This document shows positions 1-12,200 of a DNA stretch of 64,000 nt, piece after piece. Where the stretch lies: positions 128,320,350-128,384,349 of the forward strand of contig OW121847.1 of assembly GCA_933228895.1 (NCBI GenBank). The letters run 5' to 3'. Within the stretch, counting starts at the first letter, position 1. Each line of letters begins with the position of its first letter. The DNA is from Platycnemis pennipes. Taxonomy: Eukaryota; Arthropoda; Insecta; Odonata; Platycnemididae. The translations under genes and the position numbers were made by a program. Under the pieces are notes generated by a model, which did not search any database, had not been told where the DNA came from, and was given only the letters and a program-made list of their open reading frames with translations.

Positions 1-3000
1 TAGACACACTTGCTCAGGTACCTCGGCCATGGAACTTAAAAAAATAAAAAAGACCGCTGCCTCGGCCCTCCAGACGCAGCGAACGCCCTACAGCCGATCG
101 CTGATTTTCAGCGAGTAGATACATTGCAACGCAAAATGCGCCGTTGGCCAAGAACTACAGCTTGCGCGTTCATGAGGACGCTTCACCATTTTTAATGAAA
201 AAATTTTTATTTTTGAAAACCATAGTTTGTCCATCCATCATTTGCCTGATCATTTAACGGTAACTTCAGTATGAACAGAAATACCAACCCTTCCGAATCC
301 ACTGCTATTGGTTAAGATTCATCGAATGAAAAATGTCAAAATCCGAAAGCACCCAATTTAGCTTTCAGATAGCACTCAATATAGCTTTCAAGATTTTTTT
401 TATTACTTAACAATTTTCGGAAGAGTCTAGTACCAATACTTTTATGTTTCTTACAATGGTTTCACTGCGCGAAAATCGTCAGGAAAGTCATAAAAAGACA
501 TTAAGAATCCAATTATTTTTCCTTTCCAGAACGGCAACATAAATTTCGTATGAACATCAGATCAGGAATCAGGGGGGAAAATATTTTTTAGAGGGATAAA
601 GTTATTCTTAACATTAAGGCGCCATTATGCTCAAGCTTTTAACTCGAAGCGGAGTCCCTCTTGTTTGCAAACGTATTTAGATCATAAGGTACCTACGCTT
701 TGACTTGCCTCGGCAATAAGATCCACGATTCATTGATCCTTTTAAAATTCAAGCCGTAATATCTAATTTTCGTTGTTTTATGAGCTTATATTTTGGATAT
801 TATTTACTAAATGGCAGCCAGCTTCTTTAGCCAATGGAGGCGTTTACTCGGAACCGAAATCGCAATTTTGTCCTCGAAATCGTTAGATTGAAACAAAAAA
901 AGAATTTTAGTGAAAAAATTAATCTTCTAACCACGAAGGGAAGGGAGTGGAGGGGGATTCTCGGAAGGTCTGCTCGCACAGATACTGTCGCAACTGTCCT
1001 ATTGGCAGAGTCGACTGTGTCTCCCCCCCCCCAATTGCGATAAGGCGAAGTAGCTTCACGGGCTCAGTTATGATTGGACGAAGTCGTTATACGTCAGAGG
1101 TTGCACCACGCCCACTCTTCCGAAAGGGTTAAAAACATCAGTTTTTCGCCGCTTATAACTCGGGAAATAATTGACGGCTCAAAAAACGGAAAAATACGGG
1201 GTTTATATTTTACAAACTCTATCAGATTCGGCAATTAAAAACATATGGTTAACGACCCCATTGAATCCTAGCCAAAGATTCCGTGCGGAATTTTCGAATT
1301 AAAGAAAAATTTGTCAATCCTAATATATTGATTATGCATGAAACAGCAATGAGAAAATAAAATGATCTACCACATATTATTGCAGGTAGCAATAGTCATA
1401 AAAAATATAGAAGATTTCTGGCCATAATGCATTGTTATTTTATTTTGAAGTAACTTGTTTTCATGAGGCAATGTAGGTATAAACTATTGAATTATGTAAC
1501 TATCAGAACCAGCGGTATCGAACAAAATGGCACCCTCTGACAAGACCACCATTTCGGGCTTAGCGACTGAATGGTTGAAAATTCATTGCAAAAAGTAAGC
1601 ATGTACATACGTATATTTTTATATTATGCCATTTTTTCATTATTAATACCTACATTTCTGTAAATATTTGCGAGTGAATTTATCTCTCTTCAAGTAGAAT
1701 TAAAAGTGAAAAAGAGGAAATATGAGAATAACCGATTAAAGTACCTACCTATGGCAAAACAATTGAGGAACCCGATTGCATTTCTTGCTAGCATTCCAAC
1801 TTCATCGGGTGAATTTTTTATGGAACCATTCCCACTGTCCTGTATAAAAAGTATTGAAATTGTTTATTAGTCTAAGAGATATTTTTCTACATGTTCATTC
1901 ACAATTTTGTACTCTAAGGCATTCCGCTGTTTTATAAGTAATTACACTGCCAAGATCAACAAAATGAATCATCGGGAATAGACTGTCATACTTAAAGATG
2001 TACAATATAAATTGTTTTCAAAAATTAATTTCTCGTGGAACTGAACTGACAGCAAGTAATATAATGGCGTCACCGCAGCAGGTAATTGATATTTGGCTCG
2101 GATATATCTTCGTCGATAAAATAAACAACAGATATAAATTAAATAGCCTTCATTCCCACCGTTGATGAGAGTGAGATAGAATTCAGTAGAAATCATTAGA
2201 TTACATATCCTCCTAGTTACAGGAAATAGGAGGATTCATGAAAATTTGTACGCGGAAAAGAGATTGATGCCTATGCCTTTAACATATTCTTAGTACTTTA
2301 AAAAACGATTCTTTGGACATAAATAATTAAACACTACAATATGTATTCTGGAAACAGTCCATCCATTATCGCATTTTTTCCTAAATATTCTCCAAGCTGA
2401 GCGTGCTCTGCACTGCAAAATGTTTCTGAAATGAGGAAATATTTCATTTGGTTAATTTGTATGTTTCATAAAATTACTTAAAGTATTCAACTTTTATAAC
2501 GGTTATAGGTACTACCTAAATGCTATTCTGTGCGATCAATATTTGACGGACACACAGATATTTCTACACTAGCGTGTCTCAAATTATTTCTTAATCCTTG
2601 GTCGATTTCCCTCTACAATTCCGCATACTTTATCCCATTTGGAAAAGCTCTCATTTTCCGATCACTTCCGCATTTATCCAAGATTCTTCCATCAACGATG
2701 GCCTTCGGCATCCCATTGCCTCCAATAACTTGCTCCAGTCCCCTGCTCTACCTTCTAACTTCACCCTGCAACTTTTTTCTCTCTCACCAAAAACTTCCTT
2801 ATTTTCCTTCCTTCTCCAACGTACTCTCTCCACTTGGAAAGCCTCCACAATTTGTCACCCTCTATTCTTATGATCCACATTATTGTCAAAAAGACGCAGC
2901 GCTCCTGATTCAACTAATTCACTCGGGTATTTCTCACAGTAATACAAATAATTAGTCCTCTGTTTTACAAGAATTCTTCTTTTTATTCATAGTATTGGTT

Positions 3001-3189
3001 GTACTACGTACATATTTTTTCTTTCAAAATACTGCCTACTCGTAAGTTACTGAATTGGTCCTTGTCCTAGTTTGTTCTCTCTTCCTTTGACAGTTAAACT
3101 AGACTCTCCTTCCTAAAAACCTTAGTTTAATATTATACATATGATACTTCATTCTACGTTCATTGTTCGTTTTGCCGACCGTTCATAGC
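1..3189. other. Intergenic, no gene seen
   Basis: AT-rich sequence with only short random frames. A run of ten C lies at about 1022-1031. A pyrimidine-rich block at 2590-2880 resembles in style the blocks near 44.7-45.3 kb and (reverse strand) 50.4-50.6 kb, but I could not align them firmly. Confidence 0.5.
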
Positions 3190-3710
3190 GTTTGTGGGTT
3201 TAGAGAAGGCTTTTGACAACGTGGATTGAAATTCAATGCTTGGAATTTTGAAAGGAATTGGAGTGTACTACAATGACCGAAGAATTATCCACAATTTGTA
3301 TAAAAACCAAGTAGCTGTGATAAAATTTGGACCCAGCTGTGAAGAAGCAAGAATAAGGAAAGGAGTGAAACAAAGCTGTGCACTATCTCCCGTAATTTTT
3401 TGTGTTTACTTCGAGAGAGCCATCAATTAAATCAAAGAGAAGTCTTCTGGAGTGAATATCCATGGAGAAAAAATTAGTATGCTGCGATACGCTGATGACA
3501 TAGCACTCGTAGCTGAGAAAGAGAGGGATCTGAATAAGATTCTAATAACTATGGAAAGGACCATGGCAAGATATCAGCTGAAGATTAATAAGATGAAGAC
3601 TAAGATATTGGTGTGTAGTAAAAGAGAAGAGGCCAAAACCAACTTTAAACTAGGAAAGCAAACCTGGAAGATGTGAAAGAGTTCTGTTATCTGGGGACGG
3701 AAAATGTGCA
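3190..3710 (+). pseudogene. Non-LTR retrotransposon reverse transcriptase relic
   Basis: Fragment of a LINE reverse transcriptase, the enzyme that copies element RNA into DNA. Visible motifs in order: GLEKAFDNVD, IGVYYNDRRIIHNLYKNQ, RKGVKQSCALSPVIF, then MLRYADDIALVAEKE with the YADD catalytic box, YQLKINKMKTKILVC, and KEFCYLG. The frame is broken by TGA after DNVD, TAA before IKEK, and a frameshift near 3655. No ends or poly(A) tail were found. The motif set suits a jockey/RTE/CR1-like LINE; the clade is not resolved. Confidence 0.85.
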
Positions 3711-5969
3711 AGTGCACAATGCTATTATTTAAATCGATTGTGGAGGTGAATTTTAATATAAATTATGCGTATTTTTTATTATTTGTTTTACTGCAGTGCT
3801 AACACTCATTGGGGACGACAGGGCTTCTTTTTAAGCTCTACAAGCTCTTGCTTTTGGATGGTTCAGCAGCATTTTGATTGGTTTATCGTCAGTTTTGATA
3901 AGGTCAGAAGAGGTCACCAGGCAGACAAAAAATGCTTTCAAATACAATTATAACAGTGAACATTAAAAATATATCTTTCAACCAAGGACTTGAGAAAAAT
4001 GCAAAAAAAAATCGTCGTAATGCTGAACGAACCGCCATGTACTCGAGTATACTTAGCTGCATTTATTTGCTGCAGCTGTCACAGATGTTAGTCAAAGAGG
4101 GTAGATTAAAATACAGACATAACCCTACTGGTTTCAGAGGTGCCGTTTCCTCGACAACTTGTGTCAAGATGAGGTAAGGCCGTGTCTTTCAACTTCCTGA
4201 TATTTCAACATCTACGAAATAAGAACTATCCTAGTAATTCACGTAGGTAACCCGCAAACCATGTGCATCACTCAACTGAACCGTTTTTGGCCATCAATAG
4301 TTATTGCCGTATTCATAGGCATTTTAAATTAATGAATGATTTGTCTGCACTACGCTTAACGAGCACGTTGAAATTGATTTATTGCATACTTTAAAGAACA
4401 AAAACAATATCGTTATACCTGTTTAAGGATTAATTCTTAAATCATGTTCAATGAAAAGGTTCCCAGCGACTAAAAAAGTTCAAAAAATAAAATAAAAATC
4501 GAATTCCAAAAAAGGTCCATGCCCTTTACGCAATTAGTATACAATCAGTTAAAATGTAATATAACTAATGAAAAAATACAATAACCTTGGAAAAGATTTT
4601 GTTTGCATTGATGCATCATCACCTAATGTCAAATATATGGTATTTCAAACGGTCATATCTTATCGATCGTTTTTCACTCTGTTAAAAGATATGGCTTTGT
4701 ACGTGGCGTTTTGCATGTCGCAATGCTTATTTATAATGTATTTGTGCGTAAGAATCTGGCTACTGTCACCACATCTCGTCGAAGTAGCCCAGTGATCTAG
4801 CTCTTTCCTAGACACTTCAGTGTATTGGTCACAACAAGATCACATATTCCACTTTCCCATAATCCAATCAAAATCAACTTCTCCTTCCTAGTTTACCGAA
4901 TTGGAAATTATGGATTTGATGAAATAATAGTTTCAGACAACGACAAATGGCCTTTCACAGTAATTTTGGGCGATGGATCTAAAATGTCATACCTCGTATT
5001 CTAACATGGGTGTGCATGCAACAAAATTAGAATACTGATGACGTTAAAGGCCAAGGGAGAGCGTAATAAGCTCTGAAATTCTATCAGGAAGGGGTAAGTT
5101 GTCCAAAAGAGCGTTTATAGCTTAAATGATACTCATAGCGTCGGAACATTGGAAGAAATGTTAACTGCAATGTTGTAAAATGTGTGTCAGCGCCATATTA
5201 ACGGCAGTAAGCTCAGCACTGAAAAAAAAGAAAAAAAAATATATAACCGTAAAATATATAACCGTTCGGACGACGAATATAACCGTTCTAGTATGTTCTT
5301 TTCTACGTTTAGTAATGTGAAACAAAAAAGTTTCGTCACTTTAGATTGACTGTTACTATATTTTATTTCATAGCTTTCGGACCCAAAAATCCGAATCTTT
5401 TTGTGCTTGCTATTATGTTATCTGTCGCCTTATAAACTTATTATTTCAAAGAAATAAAGCCAATAAAGTTTAACTAATTAACAGAAAACGATTTCTTTTT
5501 ATTCCAAAATTTACAAACTTGGTTGTGAAAAATAAAATACCCTCCTAACTTCAAAACGAGTGACTCGATTGAAACTTGGGTGGATTCGTTTGAACCGAAA
5601 GGATGACAGCACGAAGAATATTTTGAAGTAGATAAATAATTGTTTGATATCGGTTATATGGATTTATTTCTCGTTTTTGTGCTTAAGTTATCGCTGCTGC
5701 CTCGGGAGGCGTGGCATAGGAATGTGGGGAAAGAGGAAGTGAAGTGTTCCTCATCAAAAAATCTTGCATTCGAACACTGAGAGACGATAATCTGCTGTGA
5801 ACTCTTATGGAATATAGTATGGAAGAATGAAGATGAAGATGCAATATCAAATATCATACATTTTCTGAGAATGCTGGGGAGAAATGATGCAAATCAATCA
5901 TAAGATTCAAGGATTGCGAACTGGACGTGAAAAATCAAAAGGAAATCCACAGAAATGAAGAATGCCTAG

Positions 5970-6060
5970 GTAGCATAACTAGTTAGAGCACCCAGCCGGA
6001 AATCAGGGTATTTCGGGTGAGAGTCTCTGTCAAGTGGAATGATTTTTTTTCTCTTTGGAA
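5970..6060 (+). repeat. tRNA-derived SINE fragment
   Basis: AACTAGTTAGAGCACC resembles a tRNA D-arm (box A) and is followed about 30 bases later by a degenerate box B (GGGTGAGAGTCTC) and then a T-run. A functional tRNA is excluded because the T-arm and acceptor stem do not pair. Confidence 0.4.
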
Positions 6061-7541
6061 ATTGTGCTGACTGTCGTGATGTATTGAAGAATAGGGTCAT
6101 GACTCTCCCAAAACAACGAAAAAGAGAACGTTTATCAGCTTAGATGATTGAAAATGTTTGGCATATATTCAAATGTTGTCTAAATGTCACTATAGCCCAC
6201 ATACTCTTTCTCTAAATACTTCAAGTACCGGAAAGTCAACAGGAATTATACCAAAACGCGACATCAACTTTGAATCCCGACTCGCACCATCGGCATTAAC
6301 AGCCATTTATTAAGTGCGCTATTGAATGGGCATGAGCTATCTTATTTTTTGCGCTTTCATTACGTGCAATGGTATACGAATTCCAGATGTTGATTTGGAA
6401 TAACTCCACTTACTAGTAACTTGGTTTTTCACTAGTTTCAATGCGCGTAGCGATAATTTTTCAAATCCTTCAGATAAGTGATATTTTTGATTAAACAGAC
6501 GAGAAGGCCATAAAATAAATGATTTGTTGATAGGGAGTGCATTATTCAGTCATTTAAAACGATTTCCAAGGAGTGGACAAGATATTGATAGCGAATCAGT
6601 GTGTTAGGTTATTCTTAATTCTCTGAATGTAATTTGGTTATGGTGTACTTTCCATTACCTTGTCACCCGTACATCCTCTAAAGAACTAAAAAAAAAGGAA
6701 ACTCCAACCATATCAAACACTTTAGGAATAAGGGTAGGTATGATCATATAAGGGCTAGATATTAATTTTAAATGCGTTCATATGCTCATATAATTTTCTC
6801 TTCCCTTCCAAAGCGTCTGTGCAGTAAAAATACTCCCATTCCGCAAAAATTGGGAGTTTTTCTCGTCTTTTCTTGACACGCTAAAGCGCTAAACTTTTTC
6901 TTTACGTGCTAATTCCGCAAAAAAATTTGAAAGAGCACGTCAAATATTCGACTAGCAATTTCACCTTCGTATGGTCCCAATTCACTGGAAACTCGACCTA
7001 TTCTATACCATAAAATAGGGAAATTAGGAATTTTAGTCACACTCGTCTATCGGTGTTTTACAGTTTTAATTTATAACTCATATTACAGTTACATGTTAAC
7101 GTTCGGGATCTCCTTTCTAAGAGTAGAGTCCTTTCCGTCTAAGAGTAGAGAACGGCATTTGTGCCCTGCTTCCACCGCTAACCATTCATAAACTATGCAT
7201 GAAAAATCAATTTATCGACAAAATCTCCATTATGGCTCCTCCCTTTTGATAGCCCCTGTTCCTTGCCCCCAAAGCTTCGACGTATGCGCCCAACGCGTAT
7301 TTTAGAAAATGCTCTCAATGCCATTCCATTTCGCAAAAAAGGTATGTATTTTTAGAGGGTTCCATAATCGTGTATCTCAATACGCAAGATATTTGAACGC
7401 CCGAAAAAAAGCTCAGCAAACGATTATGGTACAAAATTTAGCTGTTTATTGTTTCTGATGCTCAATGTCGCGAAAATGTTCCATTATATTTCTTTTAAGA
7501 GATCCAATAGAACATATTCTATTCCTTACATTAATTATATG

Positions 7542-7579
7542 TTTCCAGTGGAATAACATGCAATTTATTCCACTGGAAA
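7542..7579. repeat. Perfect 15-bp hairpin
   Basis: Arms TTTCCAGTGGAATAA (7542-7556) and its exact complement (7565-7579) are separated by an 8-base loop. The size fits a fold-back remnant; no coding or SINE context was seen. Confidence 0.8.
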
Positions 7580-8739
7580 ATCCACATCTATAAATGTAAT
7601 GGCATGGTATTAAATTTTATAATGGTTTGGTATTATAATTTTTATGTAATTGCATGGTATTGTGTGCGGACCTTCTTTCTCAATTATATCAATATCAAGC
7701 GAATTTCAAACCAAGAGAAAAATATGTAATCTCCTTTTATGATTTGGCATGAAATTACACAAAACCTAGGGCATTTTTTAGAGTTTTTTAAATTTAAATC
7801 ATTCCATAAAAGGTGGTCTTTCAGGTTTATTCTTCATTCTAATCATCGGCCCTTCACCCATTAAGGTTGGAAGCTGGCACTTCTAGTGAAGGCCTTGCAG
7901 GGGGATGCTTTAAATTACGTTAACATAACACGGCAAGGCCGAGAGTCTGGGAGACAAACTAGGTATATTTATTCAGAAAGGACATTCGATCAAAAACTTA
8001 AGAGATGTCGTCCGTCTCATGGGTGCTTGCTCGGAAGAAATATACGTCTGCTTTTGCAGTTCTTAGATAGTGTAATGGTAGTAATAAATTCGGTAACACC
8101 ACTCTATATGTAATCTATCGTAGGAGGTGGTAGGTGAAAGAGCCTCAATGCAATATTGAACGGTATTAATTACCAATATCTTAATCTTTCTGCATCAATA
8201 TCTCGCCGTCACTGCCATTATTTCGCTTTACGCCCGTCTGAAATTTGGCTCCTACATTTTTTTCACTTTTACCATTTTGATTTAGACCTGATATCACATA
8301 TTCGGTTTATGCCTCGATATTAACGTAGGTATTGGTAACGCTAACGTTATTATTGAGGCGGGGATGAAAAAACTCCAGCCCTACCTCAATCTGCCAAACA
8401 AGTTAGGGCCCAAACATGACTCAGAAAGAAACTTATGTTTCATGCCATGCGACAAATCATCCCCATGAAATAGAATACCTATCTCAATGAACATACATAA
8501 TTTATGATACATTTTCAACTTCCAAATACAAAATTAAATTCCTCTTTCAGATTGAGAAGATCGGAATTCGATGGTAGGATGTGATTCTAGTTGTAGTCGT
8601 AAATAAAAAAAACCAAAATGAAACCCTGGCATGAACTATGTCTCCGTTAATGCCTCGAATTCCGTCTCATATTACAAAATATGTCCCCTTTACGCCACCA
8701 TTCATCAAATCCGTCTCCCTTTTGACAATTTTGCCTCTC

Positions 8740-9019
8740 CACACGTCCTCCCTTTACCCCATTTCCCACCCACCACTTCCCCTCCCACGCCCCTCCCCAT
8801 TAGGGTGAAACCGCTTCTTCGCTGCTCGCCTGTCCTTAGCGCTCGTTTTATGCGCCCGAAATGTCCTTACAGGCGGCTTGTGTGATAAGTGCGTGGACGT
8901 CGGGAGGGGGTGGGGCTGAGGCCGGCAGGGGAGCGGCGAGAAGGGGCGGCGGGAAGGGAAGACTCTCCCACGACCGTGTCCCCGCTCGCGTCCGCGGAAG
9001 GTGCTCATTGTTCAATGTG
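8740..9019 (+). promoter_or_regulatory. CpG-rich presumptive promoter and 5' UTR of the ACE-like gene
   Basis: The stretch before exon 1 changes abruptly from AT-rich DNA to GC- and CpG-rich sequence that continues through exon 1 to about 9400. This is the usual look of a promoter-proximal region. No TATA box at a convincing distance was recognised and the transcription start is not visible. Confidence 0.35.
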
Positions 9020-9238
9020 ATGCCTCGGCAGGTGAGTGCCATGTACCGGACGACGGCGCTTCTGCTCCTATGGGTTTGGGCGACGGCCGACGCGGCGGAC
9101 GCCCCGCCGGTGGGACCCGGGGGCGTAAGGGCCCTCCTGCGACAAGTGGATGCTTTGGCTTCGGAACAGTGCACCCGGAACGTCGTTGCTCAGTGGCGGT
9201 ACGAGACGGACGTCAGCGAGGAAACGCAGCTCGCAGCG
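9020..9238 (+). CDS. ACE-like gene, exon 1 (signal peptide and N-terminus)
   Basis: Encodes residues 1-73 and ends on a whole codon before GTAAGA. The second Met (9041) opens [18 protein letters not shown], a typical signal peptide; the first Met (9020) adds seven residues. Both have G at -3. The frame stays open upstream to an ATG at 8861, but starting there would bury the hydrophobic core about 60 residues inside the protein. An ATG at 9015 is followed at once by TGA. The exon is much more GC- and CpG-rich than the rest of the gene. Confidence 0.85.
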
Positions 9239-12200
9239 GTAAGACATTTCAGATCGGATTTCGACACGTTCTCCACGGAATGGGGCGACACTACCGGCCG
9301 CCAAACTGGCAACCCGAGAGTGAGTGCATTGTTCGGCGGGTTGAGCGAAGTTTACGGCGCACTCATCGCGAGAACTCGTTGGTGTTCAGGTGCAGCACGT
9401 ATGTCCTTCGGAAATTGAAAGAAAGAAAAAAAAACGAGTAAGCCCTGGGATACGTCTTCCAAGGTGATATCTTTCTGTCGTAGTACCTGGAAAGGGTTAC
9501 TAAATTTACTATAGAGTCAGTTCATCATCCGTTTCGATTCCCATAATCTCCTCAGGACCCCAGAGAAATGTGAAAAGGGGTTATATGCAGCAACAGAATA
9601 CCTAGGATGGATACCTTGTAATAATTAATAGCGCTATATGTGCTACGGTTTCGTGATATTATTACGACGTTAAGAACCGAAGGGAGCAGGATCACAGTAT
9701 GAAAGACTAAGTAAGGCCCAAGACATCTTCAAGCTAAATCATCAAGCCGCCCATCGCTAGCTCTTGGTTTCTCTCCAATACGGTAAGAGAATTGCAAAGA
9801 ATAAAACAGACAAAAAGGTGACCACCCGAAAGATATTATATTATTACATCGAAGATAAATCAACTTTTCTATTCCATGTTCTAGCCCCAATGATCCATGG
9901 CGCTGTACAGAAATCCTCGCGTTGCAATATAAATGGTTTACGCTACTAAAGGAGCCGACTGTAAGGGTGGGCGAAACTAATTGTCCAATAAAATGAAGAG
10001 GACCGGGTTACTGTAGTAGATGGAGTTCTGACTTCCCATCCCGAGGACCCGATTCGAATCCCGGCAGTCGCGAAGATTTTTAGTCCGTGTCTCCTGTTCT
10101 GGTTTTTTGGTCCCCACTTGGGGGCTTTGCGGAGAGCACTTCGAGTACAGTACTCCATTCGTCGGATTGGAGGTTAAACTGAGGTTCTCCTGTCACCTTT
10201 CGTTAAGAGCAGCCTAATGAGACGCCGGGTTGCTCTCCACCTTCCTTCTTTTCCTGAAAATTACTACTCTCATCAAATGACCTACCTATCCTAAATGGTG
10301 AAGATGACTTAGCTGTCGGTCACTTCCCCAAATAACTAAATGAATCTAAAATACGGAATAATGCTAGTAGAGGCAGTAGTAAACTATAAATGCCACGGAA
10401 GTTTAAATGGCAACTTCAGCTCGAAGTTTGTGTATTCGTGTTACTCTTCGAAAAAACGGAAAAAGCTACGACAGAGTTTTCCACAACTTTCAGGGAACCG
10501 TATTCGAAAGAATTACCACTGCGTTCAGAGGTGAAAATGGAATTTCAAAAAGTATTCAGTAAAATATTCAGTTCTTTCCATGCTATTATTCATGGTTGGT
10601 GGTTGACTTAGATTATGAATATAGTATAGAACATAATATATACAGAATATATTAAATTATAGTATATAATAAATACAGAATTAAATATGTTACGCCAGGA
10701 TTTGGTGTTCATTGAAGGTCATGGATCTTAAAGACCACACTCCCAGTGTGAATGGTCTCAAAAAAGTTACGTTACGGGGTCTAAGTTTTTGTTCTTGGAC
10801 AATGGTTCGTGGATATTTTTTTATCCACGACGCAATTGATCCGATTTCCTTCATCGTCTAGTCCTTGATAGCGCTGAGCATGAGAAGGCGCGTGAAATCA
10901 AAGGAATAATTAGTGACGGTGAATCCAATGACTAATTCAGGACAATTCTCCGCTAAATCCACAATCTACACTAATCCTTGCTGTTGAATTATCGTGTGTA
11001 ATGGATTAAGCCGTAGCACCTCTTCGATTGAAAGTTCGTTCCAGCTCTCCTCCCTTCTTCGCATTTCTCCTCCTTTTCCTCTCATTGTATTTGAACATTT
11101 CCGCGATTAAGTTCGCATGAAATGCCTTTCCGTTTGTCGTCACCTACCCTCTCCCCTGCACATCCACCCACCGCGGTTCGCCAGTCTCACTCTTCTCCGT
11201 CGCTAACTGTTGTGTTCGTTAGCGGAGGCGACCGACAATTATTTGCACCATTGAGGATGAGTGGGTAATACGGTGCGGATAGTTTTTTTTCATTCGTAAT
11301 GGAGGAAGGGTGGAGAGAAACCTGGCGTCGGTAATTGTTTCTTTAGCCGAATACTCTTTAGCAAAAGGGTTCATTGCTGAATGTCTCTTGCGACGGACGG
11401 AGCCTTATGCTTGAAGTTGGCTCTCGGCTAGGGGCAAGGATTCCGCTAAAATCACCCTTGTCACTATCGGTTTCCGAACACGGGACCTTGGGATGAGAGG
11501 TGAACACTAGCCGCCACATTCACTCGATTCCCTCGGCGCCAACTGCAGCCACACATTGGAGTGTCTTCGGCGAATAAAACTATCAGAAAGAAATGCAAAC
11601 GGAAGTAAAATGCAATGTAAGCGATCGCGTGTTCTCACTACGTACCTTTGGAGACGTTCACGTTGGTGGGCCATTAACCCAGGCACTCGCTAAGTTACCG
11701 AAACGAGGGCAGCGCAGATAGCCACACCCGGAGATAAGGGTGCACACGTAGCAAGTTTTCTTTCGAGTTTCTCCACAGTACGGTCAAGGAATAAGGCGTC
11801 AAGCGTTCTCTTCTGAAGGAATTCCCTTTTTCGAGGGTCAGTTCTCTCGGAAGAACGCTTTTTATAAATGCCGAATATGTCGCAATTGCCACATACACGC
11901 ACGCAGACAATTCATTACGGTACGCAGTGTACTGAAATTTTTAAAATCACCTAAATAGCCAAAAACTTTAGTTTTAGTCGGTTCCTGCACACAAGCAATA
12001 GTAGTGCAAATAGCTAATAATGCAAGAGCTATGCGAACTTCCGTGCGAATAAATGGTAAATGAATGACCCCAACGGTAGGTTAATTTATGCGTATTAATT
12101 GTGTGCTGAACTAAAAACCAAGTATTTGCCGGATCGACCACATTCGCTCAAGGCAATATATAAATGACGCTCACTATGACACATAGGTATACATGTGTGT

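Larger units (their letters stand above)
3711..8739. other. Intergenic upstream region, no gene seen
   Basis: No supported coding exon. It contains a tRNA-like SINE fragment near 5970-6060, a perfect hairpin at 7542-7579, and three loose copies of an AT-rich unit containing TGGTATT between 7598 and 7660. Confidence 0.5.

Noticed and set aside
2530..2955. 141-codon serine/leucine-rich frame
   Set aside because: It follows a pyrimidine-rich low-complexity block; blocks at 44.7-45.3 and 50.4-50.6 kb give similar frames, so composition explains it.
5220..5290. Repeated ATATAACCGT words
   Set aside because: Only three short copies in AT-rich sequence; too little to call a tandem repeat family.
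8754..9304. Long minus-strand and alternative plus-strand frames over exon 1
   Set aside because: Open only because the region is GC-rich; they have no family match and overlap the supported exon.
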